The position numbers and the translations under genes were made by a program. From Rhodobacter sp. TJ_12 (GTDB taxonomy: Bacteria; Pseudomonadota; Alphaproteobacteria; Rhodobacterales; Rhodobacteraceae): 64,000 bases of DNA. Positions 9,782 through 18,625 of this stretch are shown here, one piece after another (within the stretch, counting starts at the first letter, position 1; each line of letters opens with the position of its first letter). The notes beneath the pieces were generated by a model. That model was not told the DNA's origin. It was given only the letters and a program-made list of their open reading frames with translations, and ran no database searches. The stretch lies in the NCBI RefSeq assembly GCF_020023995.1, contig NZ_NRRD01000003.1:124001-188000 (forward strand), written 5' to 3'.

Positions 9782-9823
9782 AAGTCAAGAACGCCGATAA
9801 GCGTTACAGGCGAGGAAAACGGA

Positions 9824-10543
9824 ATGCTGACACGCAAGCAACTGGAGCTTTTGGACTTTATCCAAAAGCGCATGGCGCGCGACGGGGTGCCACCTTCTTT
9901 TGATGAAATGAAGGATGCGCTGGATCTGCGCTCCAAATCCGGCATTCACCGGCTGATCACGGCCTTGGAGGAACGCGGCTTCATCCGGCGGCTGGCGCAT
10001 CGGGCACGGGCCTTGGAAATCCTCAAGCTGCCCGAGTCGCTGGAACGCGCCGCAGAGAGCCCGGCCGCAGCCCCGTCCCCGGCGCCCGGCTTTACGCCCA
10101 AGGTGATCGCGGGCGACAAAACCGACCCGCCGCGCGGCGCGCTGGAGGTGACGGTAAGCGCGATGGAATTGCCGGTGATGGGGCGGATTGCCGCCGGGGT
10201 GCCGATCGAGGCGATTGCGCAGGTGTCGCATCATGTAGCGGTGCCGGGGTCGATGCTATCTGGCAAGGGCGAACATTATGCCCTTGAAGTCAAAGGGGAT
10301 TCGATGATCGAGGCGGGCATCAACGATGGTGATATCGTGGTGATCCGCAGCCAAGGCACCGCCGAAAATGGCGATATCGTCGTGGCCTTGGTCGAAGATC
10401 ACGAGGCGACACTGAAGACCTACCATCGGCGCGGCGGGATGATTGCGCTGGAAGCCGCGAACCCGGCTTATGAAACGCGGATTCTGCGCGACGATCAGGT
10501 GAAGGTGCAAGGCCGACTGGTCGGGTTGATCCGCAGCTATTAA
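9824..10543 (+). CDS. lexA: SOS repressor LexA
   Basis: 239-residue transcriptional repressor and self-cleaving S24 peptidase. The N-terminal winged helix includes [14 protein letters not shown] and the recognition region [18 protein letters not shown]. The self-cleavage site is Ala124-Gly125 in [10 protein letters not shown]; the catalytic Ser160 is in [10 protein letters not shown] and Lys198 in EATLKTYHR. When RecA filaments form, cleavage releases SOS genes. It is longer than E. coli LexA because of a Pro/Ala-rich linker (residues about 78-105), as in other alphaproteobacteria. Its own box lies upstream, and a matching box lies before uvrA in this window. Confidence 0.98.
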   Translation: MLTRKQLELLDFIQKRMARDGVPPSFDEMKDALDLRSKSGIHRLITALEERGFIRRLAHRARALEILKLPESLERAAESPAAAPSPAPGFTPKVIAGDKTDPPRGALEVTVSAMELPVMGRIAAGVPIEAIAQVSHHVAVPGSMLSGKGEHYALEVKGDSMIEAGINDGDIVVIRSQGTAENGDIVVALVEDHEATLKTYHRRGGMIALEAANPAYETRILRDDQVKVQGRLVGLIRSY

Positions 10544-10565
10544 GCGAAACCGCATTTTGCGACGA

Positions 10566-10594
10566 AACCGCCGCGCCTTTGGGGCGGCGGTTTT
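10566..10594 (+). terminator. Terminator of lexA
   Basis: Stem CCGCCGCGCC / GGGGCGGCGG (one mismatch) with a 3-base loop, followed by TTTT. It lies 20 bases after the lexA stop and between lexA and the converging comEC. Confidence 0.8.
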
Positions 10595-10605
10595 GCGTTG
10601 GGTTA

Positions 10606-12702
10606 CTAAGGGGCAGCCCCGGTCCCCGCCCCGGTCCAAAGCCGATGCCCGGCACGCTGTGCCGCGCTGCGCTGCCGCCCTTTGGCATCAAAGGCGAGTG
10701 CCCCGGTCGCGGCCATTGCCCGACGATCCAGAACCGTGCAGTCGCCGGTGAAGCCCGGCGGCGCAAAGGTATCAAGCACGACCAAAGCCGCGCCCCGGCA
10801 GACCTTGGGCAGGGCCGCAAGCGCGCCGCTGCCCGTCAGATGCACAAGGGCATGGCCCTGCCACGCGGCCTGCCGGTTGCCCTTCGGGCCAGAAAACCCT
10901 TCCCTCTGCGCCGCTTGATCGGGGGCTGCGGTATCGCCATCGGCCTCCAACCAGCGCGCGGCGGTATAGCGCGGTGCGGCTTTCGACAAAGCCCGGCCTT
11001 CCGGGCCCATCAACCCGACCAAGGCGCCCTCTTGCGCAATCAAAAGCGTCGGGCGCGTCGCCACGCCCCACCCCAGCGCCGCGACCACAATCGCCACCAA
11101 GGCAAGGCTGCGCAGCGCCCCGCGCGCCAAGACCGCCGTGCCCGCCGCCAGCGCCAGCACCGGCAGCACAAAACCGGGCGGCGCGGCCAAAGCGCTTTGC
11201 GCGCCCGAAAGCCCCGCGACCCAATCGGCCACCGCCAGCACCCAAGCCGTGCCCTTGCCCATGAGCCAAAGCGCGGGGGCCGCAAGCCCCAGCGGCGCAA
11301 GACAGGCCGCCAGCACCCCCATCGGCATCACCACGATCCCCATCACGGGAACCGCCAGCAGGTTCGCCAATATCCCGTAATGCGACATGCGTCCGAAATG
11401 GGCCGCCGCAATCGGCGCGGTGACCAGCCCCGCCACCAACGAGGTCAGCACCAGCATCGCCACTGGACGCAAAAGCCATGGGATCGACCTTTGCCAGCGT
11501 GGCCAGGGTTTGGCGATCAAAACAAGCGCGGTGGTGGCGGCAAAGCTCATCTGGAAACCGGGGCCCAAAAGCGCCTCGGGCCAAAACAGCAGCAACCCCA
11601 GCGCCGCCAGCGCCACCGTGTGCAACGACAGCGCCCGCCGATCCAGCAACACCGCGCTTAACATCACCGCGATCATGATCCACGACCGTTGCGTGGCGAT
11701 ATCGGCGCCCGAAATCCACAAATAAAGCGTGGCCGCCACCAGCGCGACGGCGGCGGCGATTTTTTTCGTGGGCAGGCGCAGCGCCACCCACCCCCAAAGC
11801 GCCAGCCCGTGGCGGATCGTGGCGAAGACAAATCCCGCCAGCATTCCCATATGCAGCCCCGAGATCGACACCATGTGATAAAGGTTAGAGGCGCGCATGA
11901 TGTCATTCGTCGCCTCGGTGATGGCGGATCGGTCCCCCGTCATAAGCGCAGCCGAAACCGCCCCCGCCTGCCCCGGAATGCGCGCCTGCATCGCAGCCGA
12001 AAGCGCCATGCGCCAGCGATGCGCGGCAAGGCCCCAATCGGCGGGATCGGGCGGCGCGATGACCAAAACCGGGGCGCGGGTATAGCTAAGCGCGCCCAGC
12101 CGCGCGAACCATGCATTGCGGCGAAAATCCCATGCGCCGGGCTCTGAGGGGCCATTGGGGGGGCTCAGATGCGCGGTGGTCATGACGCGCAGCCCCGGTT
12201 CAGGCGCAAAATCGGGGCGCGCGCCATGCAGCGCGATGCGCGCCCGCGCGGGCCATGTAGCGGGCGGCTGGCCGGGCAGACGCACCTGATCCAGCGTCAG
12301 GCGCAGCACATCGCGCGCCGAGCGGTCGATACGGATGATCCGCCCCTCCACCGGGCCATAAATCCGATGCTCAAGCACCGGGGCGGCCACGGATTGGGCG
12401 CGATATTCCGCCGCCAACGCCCCCACAACCCCCAAAACAAGAAGCGCGGCGGGCAGATGCAGCGCACCGGGGCCGCGCATCCAGGCCCAAAAGCCAAGCG
12501 CCGCAAGCGCCAAAGCCAAAAGATGAAAGAGGGCGCCGGGCTCGGCAGGCAAGGTGAAATAGAGCCCGATCCCCGCCCCCAACGCCAAGGGCGCCCAAAG
12601 CAGCCAGTGGATCTGCGCGCGCTCAAGCGCCCCTAGGGGATCGCCCAGCCCCGCCAAAGAAGCCCTTGAAACAGTGTGCAAAAACGCCCCCACGCGGCGC
12701 AT
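10606..12702 (-). CDS. comEC: ComEC/Rec2-type DNA uptake channel
   Basis: Inner-membrane protein of 698 residues from the ATG at 12702 (727 if a TTG at 12789 is used). Layout fits ComEC: several N-terminal membrane segments, an OB-like soluble domain with VEGRIIRIDRSARDVLRLTLDQVRL, and a Competence domain with VSISGLHMGMLAGFVFATIRHGLALWG. A long hydrophobic region follows and then a short C-terminal part. A full metallo-beta-lactamase domain is not evident; the tail after about residue 560 looks reduced. In competent bacteria ComEC carries single-stranded DNA across the inner membrane. No other competence genes are nearby; the lexA-comEC-gltX order is conserved in the group. The start is uncertain because neither option has a strong ribosome site. 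Confidence 0.88.
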   Translation of the reverse strand: MRRVGAFLHTVSRASLAGLGDPLGALERAQIHWLLWAPLALGAGIGLYFTLPAEPGALFHLLALALAALGFWAWMRGPGALHLPAALLVLGVVGALAAEYRAQSVAAPVLEHRIYGPVEGRIIRIDRSARDVLRLTLDQVRLPGQPPATWPARARIALHGARPDFAPEPGLRVMTTAHLSPPNGPSEPGAWDFRRNAWFARLGALSYTRAPVLVIAPPDPADWGLAAHRWRMALSAAMQARIPGQAGAVSAALMTGDRSAITEATNDIMRASNLYHMVSISGLHMGMLAGFVFATIRHGLALWGWVALRLPTKKIAAAVALVAATLYLWISGADIATQRSWIMIAVMLSAVLLDRRALSLHTVALAALGLLLFWPEALLGPGFQMSFAATTALVLIAKPWPRWQRSIPWLLRPVAMLVLTSLVAGLVTAPIAAAHFGRMSHYGILANLLAVPVMGIVVMPMGVLAACLAPLGLAAPALWLMGKGTAWVLAVADWVAGLSGAQSALAAPPGFVLPVLALAAGTAVLARGALRSLALVAIVVAALGWGVATRPTLLIAQEGALVGLMGPEGRALSKAAPRYTAARWLEADGDTAAPDQAAQREGFSGPKGNRQAAWQGHALVHLTGSGALAALPKVCRGAALVVLDTFAPPGFTGDCTVLDRRAMAATGALAFDAKGRQRSAAQRAGHRLWTGAGTGAAP

Positions 12703-12827
12703 GGGCCGTGTGGGCGGCACCTCGGGCAATGCTGCGCTCCCCCGCGCCACTTGTCCCGGCCCCCTTTCGTGGATTAGAGAACCCCTCAAGAAAGCCTACG
12801 GGCATCATGGTTTCCAAAAGGTTAATT

Positions 12828-12844
12828 CAGCCCCATCGGGGCTG
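12828..12844 (+). other. Hairpin just before the gltX ribosome site
   Basis: CAGCCCC-atc-GGGGCTG, a perfect 7-bp stem with a 3-base loop, sits directly upstream of the GAGAAAGG ribosome site of gltX. It could influence translation or mark a transcript start. No function is proven. Confidence 0.5.
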
Positions 12845-12858
12845 CGAGAAAGGCCGCT

Positions 12859-14259
12859 ATGTCTCAAAAAATCGTCACCCGCTTCGCCCCTTCGCCCACC
12901 GGTTACCTGCATATCGGCGGCGCGCGCACAGCACTTTTCAACTGGCTTTATGCGCGCGGCAATGGCGGCACTTTCTTGTTACGGATCGAAGATACCGACC
13001 GGGCGCGCTCGACCCCCGAGGCGACGGCGGCAATCTTGAAAGGGCTTGCATGGCTGGGTCTTGATTACGATGGCGAACCGATCAGCCAGTTTGAACGGGC
13101 CGATCGCCATGCCGATGTGGCGCGCGAAATGCTGGCCAAGGGCATGGCCTATAAGTGCTTTGCGACCCAAGAAGAGATCGAAGCCTTCCGCGAGGCGGCG
13201 CGGGCCGAGGGCAAATCCACCCTTTTCCGTTCACCTTGGCGCGATGCCGACCCTTCCACTCATCCCGATGCGCCCTATGTGGTGCGCCTGAAGGCCCCGC
13301 GCGAGGGGGCCACGGTGATCGAGGACAAGGTGCAAGGCAAAGTGACCTTCCGCAATGACCAGCTCGATGACATGGTGTGTTTACGTTCCGATGGCACACC
13401 AACCTATATGCTGGCCGTTGTCGTCGATGACCATGACATGGGCGTGACCCATGTGATCCGGGGGGACGATCACCTGACCAATGCCGCGCGCCAAGTGCAG
13501 ATCTATACCGCGATGGGCTGGGATGTGCCGACCTTCGCGCATATTCCGCTGATCCATGGGCCCGATGGCAAGAAACTCTCGAAACGCCACGGCGCGGTTG
13601 GGCTCGAGGAATATCAGGCGATGGGCTACCCGGCGGCGGGGATGCGCAACTATCTGACGCGTCTTGGCTGGAGCCATGGGGATGATGAATTCTTCACCGA
13701 TGCGCAGGCCCGCGCGTGGTTCAACCTTGATGGAATCGGGCGCGCCCCGGCGCGGCTCGATTTCAAAAAGCTCGAAAACATCTGCGGCCAGCATATGGCG
13801 CAGATCGACGACGCCGATTTGCTGGCGCAGCTTGAAGGTTACCTTGCGGCAGCGGCACAGGAGCCGTTGAACGATGCACAGAAAGTGGCGCTGAAAGCGG
13901 CCCTGCCCTTGGTGAAAACAGGCGCGAAGACATTTGGCCAACTGCTTGAAAAGGCACGCTTTGCGCTGATCAGCCGCCCCGTAGATGTGGATGAGAAGGC
14001 GGCCAAGGCGCTTGACCCGGTATCCCGTGGTATACTGAAAGAATTGACGGAACAGTTGCAAACTGCTAGCTGGACGCGAGAAGACCTCGAAAGTGTCGCA
14101 GGACAGATTGCCGCAGCGCATGATCTGGGCCTTGGCAAAATTGCCGCGCCCCTGCGCGCGGCGCTGGCCGGGCGCACCGCAACACCTTCGGTGTTTGATA
14201 TGATGGAATTGCTTGGCCGCGACGAAGTTCTGGCCCGGCTGGAAGACCAGGTGGGCTGA
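12859..14259 (+). CDS. gltX: Glutamyl-tRNA synthetase
   Basis: 466-residue class I synthetase charging tRNA with glutamate. The HIGH-type signature [21 protein letters not shown] is at residues 9-29 and the KMSKS-type loop [11 protein letters not shown] is near residue 236. The anticodon-binding helical domain occupies the C-terminal third. Length matches bacterial GltX. Many alphaproteobacteria have two gltX paralogues, one of which may charge tRNA-Gln for the amidotransferase route; which one this is cannot be told here. The gene diverges from comEC. Confidence 0.96.
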   Translation: MSQKIVTRFAPSPTGYLHIGGARTALFNWLYARGNGGTFLLRIEDTDRARSTPEATAAILKGLAWLGLDYDGEPISQFERADRHADVAREMLAKGMAYKCFATQEEIEAFREAARAEGKSTLFRSPWRDADPSTHPDAPYVVRLKAPREGATVIEDKVQGKVTFRNDQLDDMVCLRSDGTPTYMLAVVVDDHDMGVTHVIRGDDHLTNAARQVQIYTAMGWDVPTFAHIPLIHGPDGKKLSKRHGAVGLEEYQAMGYPAAGMRNYLTRLGWSHGDDEFFTDAQARAWFNLDGIGRAPARLDFKKLENICGQHMAQIDDADLLAQLEGYLAAAAQEPLNDAQKVALKAALPLVKTGAKTFGQLLEKARFALISRPVDVDEKAAKALDPVSRGILKELTEQLQTASWTREDLESVAGQIAAAHDLGLGKIAAPLRAALAGRTATPSVFDMMELLGRDEVLARLEDQVG

Positions 14260-14331
14260 TCCGCAGCCTACCTTTCCCGGGAAACCGGATCAGACGCTCC
14301 GGCACGCTTGCCGGCTACAGGAGAGGGACAA

Positions 14332-15627
14332 ATGGCAGAAACCCAACGCGTTGCCACGCTTACGCTCGACGGCAAGACCTATGAATTGCCCGTGCTTTCG
14401 CCCACCGTGGGGCCTGATGTGCTCGATATCCGCAAGCTTTATGGACAAGCGGATGTGTTCACCTTTGACCCCGGCTTCACCTCCACTGCGGCTTGCGAGT
14501 CGGAAATCACCTATATCGACGGCGACAAGGGCGAGCTGCTTTACCGTGGCTACCCGATCGAGCAACTGGCTGAGAAATCGCACTATCTGGAAGTTTGCTA
14601 TCTGCTGCTGAACGGCGAATTGCCGAACGAAAAGCAGATGAACGATTTCGAATATCGGATCACCCGGCACACGATGCTGCACGAGCAGATCTTGATGTTC
14701 TTCCGCGGCTTCCGTCGTGACAGCCACCCGATGGCCACGATGGTGGGCGTGGTCGGCGCGATGTCGTCGTTCTACCACGACTCTTTGGACATCAACGACC
14801 CGTGGCAGCGCGAAGTCGCCGCGATGCGGATGATCGCCAAACTGCCGACGATCGCAGCGATGGCCTATAAATATTCGATCGGCCAGCCGATGGTCTACCC
14901 GCGCAACGATCTCGATTACGCGTCGAACTTCCTGCACATGTGCTTCTCGGTGCCGGCGGAACCCTATGTTGTGAAACCGGAACTGGCGAAAGCCATGGAC
15001 CGGATCATGATGCTGCACGCCGATCACGAGCAAAACGCCTCCACCTCGACGGTGCGTCTGGCCGGTTCGTCGGGCGCGAACCCGTTTGCCTGTATCGCCG
15101 CGGGGATCGCCTGCCTTTGGGGCCCGGCACACGGCGGCGCGAACCAAGCCTGCTTGGAAATGTTGCGCGAAATCGGCTCGGTTGATCGCATTCCGGAATA
15201 CATTGCGCGCGCGAAAGACAAGAACGATCCGTTCCGCCTGATGGGCTTTGGCCACCGCGTTTACAAAAACTTCGATCCGCGCGCCAAGGTGATGAAGGAA
15301 TCGGCCGACGAGGTGCTGGATCTGCTCGGCATCCACGACAACCCGATCCTGCAAGTCGCCAAAGAACTGGAAAAAATCGCGCTGGAAGACGATTATTTCG
15401 TCTCCAAGAAGCTTTACCCGAACGTCGATTTCTATTCGGGCATCATCTTGGAAGCGATGGGCTTCCCGACCGCGATGTTCACCCCGATCTTTGCGCTGTC
15501 GCGCACCGTGGGCTGGATTTCGCAATGGAAAGAAATGCTTGGCGATCCGACGGGCAAGATTGGCCGCCCGCGTCAGCTGTACACCGGTCTGCCCGCGCGC
15601 GACTATCGCGAGGTCAAAGACCGCTAA
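14332..15627 (+). CDS. gltA: Citrate synthase
   Basis: 431-residue hexameric-type citrate synthase, first enzyme of the TCA cycle. The N-terminal [24 protein letters not shown] region is typical of the Gram-negative form that responds to NADH. The active-site His lies in [14 protein letters not shown] (near residue 307), followed by the catalytic Asp region [15 protein letters not shown]. The start ATG at 14332 follows AGGAGAGGG; an upstream in-frame CTG-region extension to 14308 has no support. A terminator follows the stop. Confidence 0.97.
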   Translation: MAETQRVATLTLDGKTYELPVLSPTVGPDVLDIRKLYGQADVFTFDPGFTSTAACESEITYIDGDKGELLYRGYPIEQLAEKSHYLEVCYLLLNGELPNEKQMNDFEYRITRHTMLHEQILMFFRGFRRDSHPMATMVGVVGAMSSFYHDSLDINDPWQREVAAMRMIAKLPTIAAMAYKYSIGQPMVYPRNDLDYASNFLHMCFSVPAEPYVVKPELAKAMDRIMMLHADHEQNASTSTVRLAGSSGANPFACIAAGIACLWGPAHGGANQACLEMLREIGSVDRIPEYIARAKDKNDPFRLMGFGHRVYKNFDPRAKVMKESADEVLDLLGIHDNPILQVAKELEKIALEDDYFVSKKLYPNVDFYSGIILEAMGFPTAMFTPIFALSRTVGWISQWKEMLGDPTGKIGRPRQLYTGLPARDYREVKDR

Positions 15628-15662
15628 GGCACCGCGGGGCCCCAAAAGACGCAACAGAACCG

Positions 15663-15692
15663 AAAGGCCGGGGCGCATGCCTCGGCCTTTTG
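15663..15692 (+). terminator. Terminator of gltA
   Basis: AAAGGCCGGGGC pairs with GCCTCGGCCTTT (one G-U) around a short loop and is followed by a T-run. It lies about 35 bases after the gltA stop. Confidence 0.85.
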
Positions 15693-15762
15693 CCGATGCG
15701 CCACCCTTGACGCCGCTCTCTGGCCCCTATTTTCTGAACCCAGAGCGCACCGGAGGACCCGC

Positions 15763-16203
15763 ATGAGCCAGCCCCAAAGCATTGCCATTTCCGCCACGCC
15801 ACAGGCCGTCTTCGCCCGCTACGAAGCGGTCGAGACATGGGCGCGCTGGGACCCGGAGGTGAGTGAGGTGCATCTGCCCGAAGGCCTGCTTGCGGGGGCG
15901 CGCGGCTGGCTCAAACCGCGCAAAGGGCCGAAATCCCCGATCGTCGTGACCGCCGTGGATCACGGGCGATCCTTCACCGTCGAAAGCCCCCTGCCCCTGT
16001 GCAAACTGCGTTTTCACCACCGCTTGGAGGAAACTGAAACCGGCTGCACCACCACCCATTGGATCAGCTTTTCCGGCCCGCTGGCGTTTTTGTTTTCGAT
16101 GCTGGCCGGGCCGTCGATCCGGGCTGGCCTGCCGCAGACGCTTGCCGGGCTCAAGGCCGAATGCGAAGGCACCGCGCCCCCAGACGCGGAAACCACCGAC
16201 TAA
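15763..16203 (+). CDS. SRPBCC-fold (START/polyketide cyclase-like) small protein
   Basis: 146-residue soluble protein. The opening QSIAISATPQAVFARYEAVETWARWDPEV matches the start of the SRPBCC/polyketide-cyclase fold, in which a helix follows the first strand. The pocket of this fold binds small hydrophobic ligands, and no specific ligand can be named. Near the C terminus the sequence AFLFSMLAGPSIRAGLPQTLAGLKAECEG forms the long terminal helix of the fold. It stands alone between gltA and a small membrane protein gene. Function is unknown. Confidence 0.7.
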   Translation: MSQPQSIAISATPQAVFARYEAVETWARWDPEVSEVHLPEGLLAGARGWLKPRKGPKSPIVVTAVDHGRSFTVESPLPLCKLRFHHRLEETETGCTTTHWISFSGPLAFLFSMLAGPSIRAGLPQTLAGLKAECEGTAPPDAETTD

Positions 16204-16283
16204 AGCCCCAAATTGTGAAGCGCGCCGCCGTTGCGCAACCGTGGCCCCGGTGCTAATTTTCGCGCGCATCAAGGAGTTTGCTT

Positions 16284-16598
16284 ATGGTCTGGCTGCTGAC
16301 GATCTACACGCTGTTTTCGCTGGGGCTGTTGTTTGGAGCCGCAGAGTTGGAACGCCGCGCGATCAACGAACGCCGCTACGGGCCGAATGGCCGGGCCATG
16401 CTCCTGTCGCTTGTGATCTCGGTCGTGGCCTCGATCTTCGTGATCATCGGCGGGGCAATTTCCTCGGGCTGGATCTATATTCTGCACCTTCTGGGCGCCT
16501 CGATCGTCTATCACGGCTTCATGGGCATTTCTTTGGTGCATGGCCTACAAGAGGTTTCGGCCCGCGTGGCACGCCAACGCCTGCCCGCCCGCGTGTGA
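16284..16598 (+). CDS. Small three-segment membrane protein, unknown function
   Basis: 104 residues with hydrophobic segments at about 1-19, 38-58 and 60-80. Charged loops such as ERRAINERRYGPNGR lie between the first two. AAGGAG is ideally spaced before the ATG at 16284; an upstream TTG is not needed. I recognise no family. The dense coding signal and good ribosome site make it likely real. Neighbours (SRPBCC protein and SDR) give no functional clue. Confidence 0.65.
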   Translation: MVWLLTIYTLFSLGLLFGAAELERRAINERRYGPNGRAMLLSLVISVVASIFVIIGGAISSGWIYILHLLGASIVYHGFMGISLVHGLQEVSARVARQRLPARV

Positions 16599-16693
16599 TC
16601 GCGAAAGCGCGCCATCTGCCCACCTGCGCCAAACCGACGCTTGCGCGGCCCTGTCCCCGCGCCTAGATACCGGGCAAACCCCGGAGGAAGAAC

Positions 16694-17356
16694 ATGACCG
16701 ACCAGCCGAAAAAGAAACTCGCCCTTGTCACTGGCGCGTCGCGGGGCTTGGGCTTTGCCATGGCCGAAGAACTGGGCAAGCAGGGTTGGCATGTGGTGGC
16801 GGTGGCGCGCACCACCGGCGGGCTTGAAGCGCTTGATGACCGCATTCAGGCGGCGGGGGGCTCGTCCACGCTGGCGCCGCTGGATATCACCAAGCCCGAA
16901 GAAATGCTGACACTGGCGCAAGGTATTGCCTCGCGCTGGGGCGGCGCCGATCTGTGGATCCATGCTGCCATTCACGCCGCGCCGCTGTGCCCCACCGGGC
17001 ATATCGATGCCGAAGACGTGGAAAACTCGGTCAATACCAACTATGTCGCGGTGACCACGCTTATTCCGCTGGTCGAGCCGCTTTTGCGCGCGGTCGATGG
17101 CAAAGCGGTCTTCTTTGACGATGACCATTTCGGCCAGCCGTTCTGGGGCTCTTATGGGGCCACCAAAGCGGCGCAAATGTCGTTGGTGCGCGGCTGGCAG
17201 GCCGAAACCGCCAAGATCGGCCCGAAAGTGCAAATCGTGCAACCGCAGCCGATGGAAACCGCCGTGCGCGCGCGGTTCTACCCGGTCGAAGATCGCGACC
17301 CGCTGCATGATTGCCATGACGAGGCGCGCCGCCTTCTGGCCGAAATTCTGGACTAA
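16694..17356 (+). CDS. Short-chain dehydrogenase/reductase family protein
   Basis: 220-residue Rossmann-fold protein. The nucleotide-binding motif TGASRGLG is at about residues 15-22, and the catalytic YxxxK appears as YGATK near residue 155. The catalytic Ser normally about 13 residues before the Tyr is not seen; the region reads FFDDDHFGQPFWG. That makes classical SDR chemistry doubtful and suggests an altered active site or a non-catalytic role. GGAGGAA precedes the ATG. Substrate is unknown. The gene converges on tusA. Confidence 0.75.
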   Translation: MTDQPKKKLALVTGASRGLGFAMAEELGKQGWHVVAVARTTGGLEALDDRIQAAGGSSTLAPLDITKPEEMLTLAQGIASRWGGADLWIHAAIHAAPLCPTGHIDAEDVENSVNTNYVAVTTLIPLVEPLLRAVDGKAVFFDDDHFGQPFWGSYGATKAAQMSLVRGWQAETAKIGPKVQIVQPQPMETAVRARFYPVEDRDPLHDCHDEARRLLAEILD

Positions 17357-17380
17357 GCCACGCCTCCTGCCCCGCGCCGC

Positions 17381-17641
17381 TTACGCTTTGGCTGGCGCGG
17401 GCCTGTCGGGGCCGCGCTGCACGCGGTAGTGCAAAACGCCCTCGGCCTCTTCGGCGGACAAAAGCTTATGCCCCGCCTGCGCGCAAAAATGCGGCACGTC
17501 GATCCAGCTTGCGCGATCGGTGGCTTGCATTTGCACCACCGCCCCTTCGGGCAGGCCCAAAAGCGCCTTGCGCAGGCGCAGCACCGGCAGCGGGCACAAC
17601 AGGCCGCGCAGATCAAGGCTTAGGGCAGGATCATCGGACAT
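17381..17641 (-). CDS. tusA: TusA-family sulfur carrier protein
   Basis: 86-residue protein with the signature LDLRGLLCPLPVLRLRKAL (CPxP motif, Cys about residue 16). TusA-like proteins hold persulfide sulfur on this Cys and pass it to tRNA thiolation, molybdenum cofactor synthesis or sulfur oxidation systems. It is divergent from ccdA across a 102-base gap. The C-terminal extension after YRVQRG is slightly longer than in E. coli TusA. Assignment to the family is clear; the specific pathway is not. Confidence 0.85.
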   Translation of the reverse strand: MSDDPALSLDLRGLLCPLPVLRLRKALLGLPEGAVVQMQATDRASWIDVPHFCAQAGHKLLSAEEAEGVLHYRVQRGPDRPAPAKA

Positions 17642-17743
17642 AGCCCCGCCCTAACGCCCAAGCGCGGCGCTGTCCACGGCAATGTGAGCGGCGCGCCCGT
17701 TTGCACAGATGACGTGCGGCGCGCAGGGTGCTAGCAAGGGCGC

Positions 17744-18499
17744 ATGTTCGGGATCGACCTCATAGACGCCGCATTTCTGCCCGCCGCCTTCGCCGCTTTC
17801 GTGGCGGGGGTGATCTCGTTTCTGAGCCCTTGCGTGCTGCCCATCGTGCCCCCCTATCTGGCCTATATGGGAGGCGTGACGGTGTCGGAGATGGGGGCTG
17901 GCGCGCCCGCCGCGCGGGGCCGGGTCTTGCTGGCAGCGCTGTTTTTCGTGCTGGGCCTTTCGACCGTCTTTTTGCTGATCGGGCTGGGCGCCTCGGCGCT
18001 TGGTCAGGCGGTCGGCAGTTGGCGCGATGAACTGGGCAAGGTGGCGGGCGTCGTGGTGATGATCTTTGGCGCGCATTTCCTTGGTATCTACCGGATCGGC
18101 TTTTTGGATCGCGAATTCCGCATGGAAACCGGCGACCGGGGCGGCTCGGCGCTTGGGGCCTATGTTCTGGGGCTCGCCTTTGCCTTTGGCTGGACGCCCT
18201 GCCTTGGTCCGGTTCTGGGCGCGATTGCCTCGCTTGCGATGGCCGAGGGCGGCCCGGGGCGCGGGATGGGGCTGCTGGCGGTTTATGCCGCGGGTCTCGG
18301 CCTGCCCTTCTTGGTGGTTGCGGCCTTCTTTCCCGCCTTGGGGGGCGCGATGGCCTTCATGCGCCGCAATATGGGCCGGATCGAGAAAATCTCGGGCCTG
18401 TTGCTATGGACCGTCGGGCTGTTCATGCTGACCGGGCAACTGTCTGATTTCTCGTTCTGGATCTTGGATGCTTTCCCGGCGCTGGCCGCCTTTGGCTAA
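17744..18499 (+). CDS. ccdA: Cytochrome c biogenesis protein CcdA (thiol-reductant transporter)
   Basis: 251-residue polytopic membrane protein that moves reducing power from cytoplasmic thioredoxin to periplasmic thiols, needed for cytochrome c maturation. The two redox Cys motifs are visible: LSPCVLPIVPPYLAYMGG in the first membrane segment (Cys about residue 27) and GWTPCLGPVLGAIASL in the fourth (Cys about residue 147). About six membrane segments are predicted. It diverges from tusA. A shared role in sulfur/thiol handling is plausible but inferred. Confidence 0.93.
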   Translation: MFGIDLIDAAFLPAAFAAFVAGVISFLSPCVLPIVPPYLAYMGGVTVSEMGAGAPAARGRVLLAALFFVLGLSTVFLLIGLGASALGQAVGSWRDELGKVAGVVVMIFGAHFLGIYRIGFLDREFRMETGDRGGSALGAYVLGLAFAFGWTPCLGPVLGAIASLAMAEGGPGRGMGLLAVYAAGLGLPFLVVAAFFPALGGAMAFMRRNMGRIEKISGLLLWTVGLFMLTGQLSDFSFWILDAFPALAAFG

Positions 18500-18557
18500 G
18501 CCCGACCCCGCGCTTGCCCCGCGGCTGCGTTTTCCCGCCGGCTGACAGCAAGTTGCT

Positions 18558-18586
18558 TTGACCCACTGCCCGCCCCGCGTTATAGG
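18558..18586 (+). promoter_or_regulatory. Promoter of the PBP1A gene
   Basis: TTGACC (18558-18563), a 17-base spacer and TATAGG (18581-18586) form a good vegetative promoter, 40 bases before the gene. Confidence 0.65.
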
Positions 18587-18625
18587 GGCGCACTATCGGG
18601 GCCATATGCCCCACGGGGGTGCCTT

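Noticed and set aside
16142-16666. 174-codon plus-strand frame over the small membrane protein gene
   Set aside because: It overlaps the better-supported 16284-16598 gene, which has an AAGGAG site and membrane segments.
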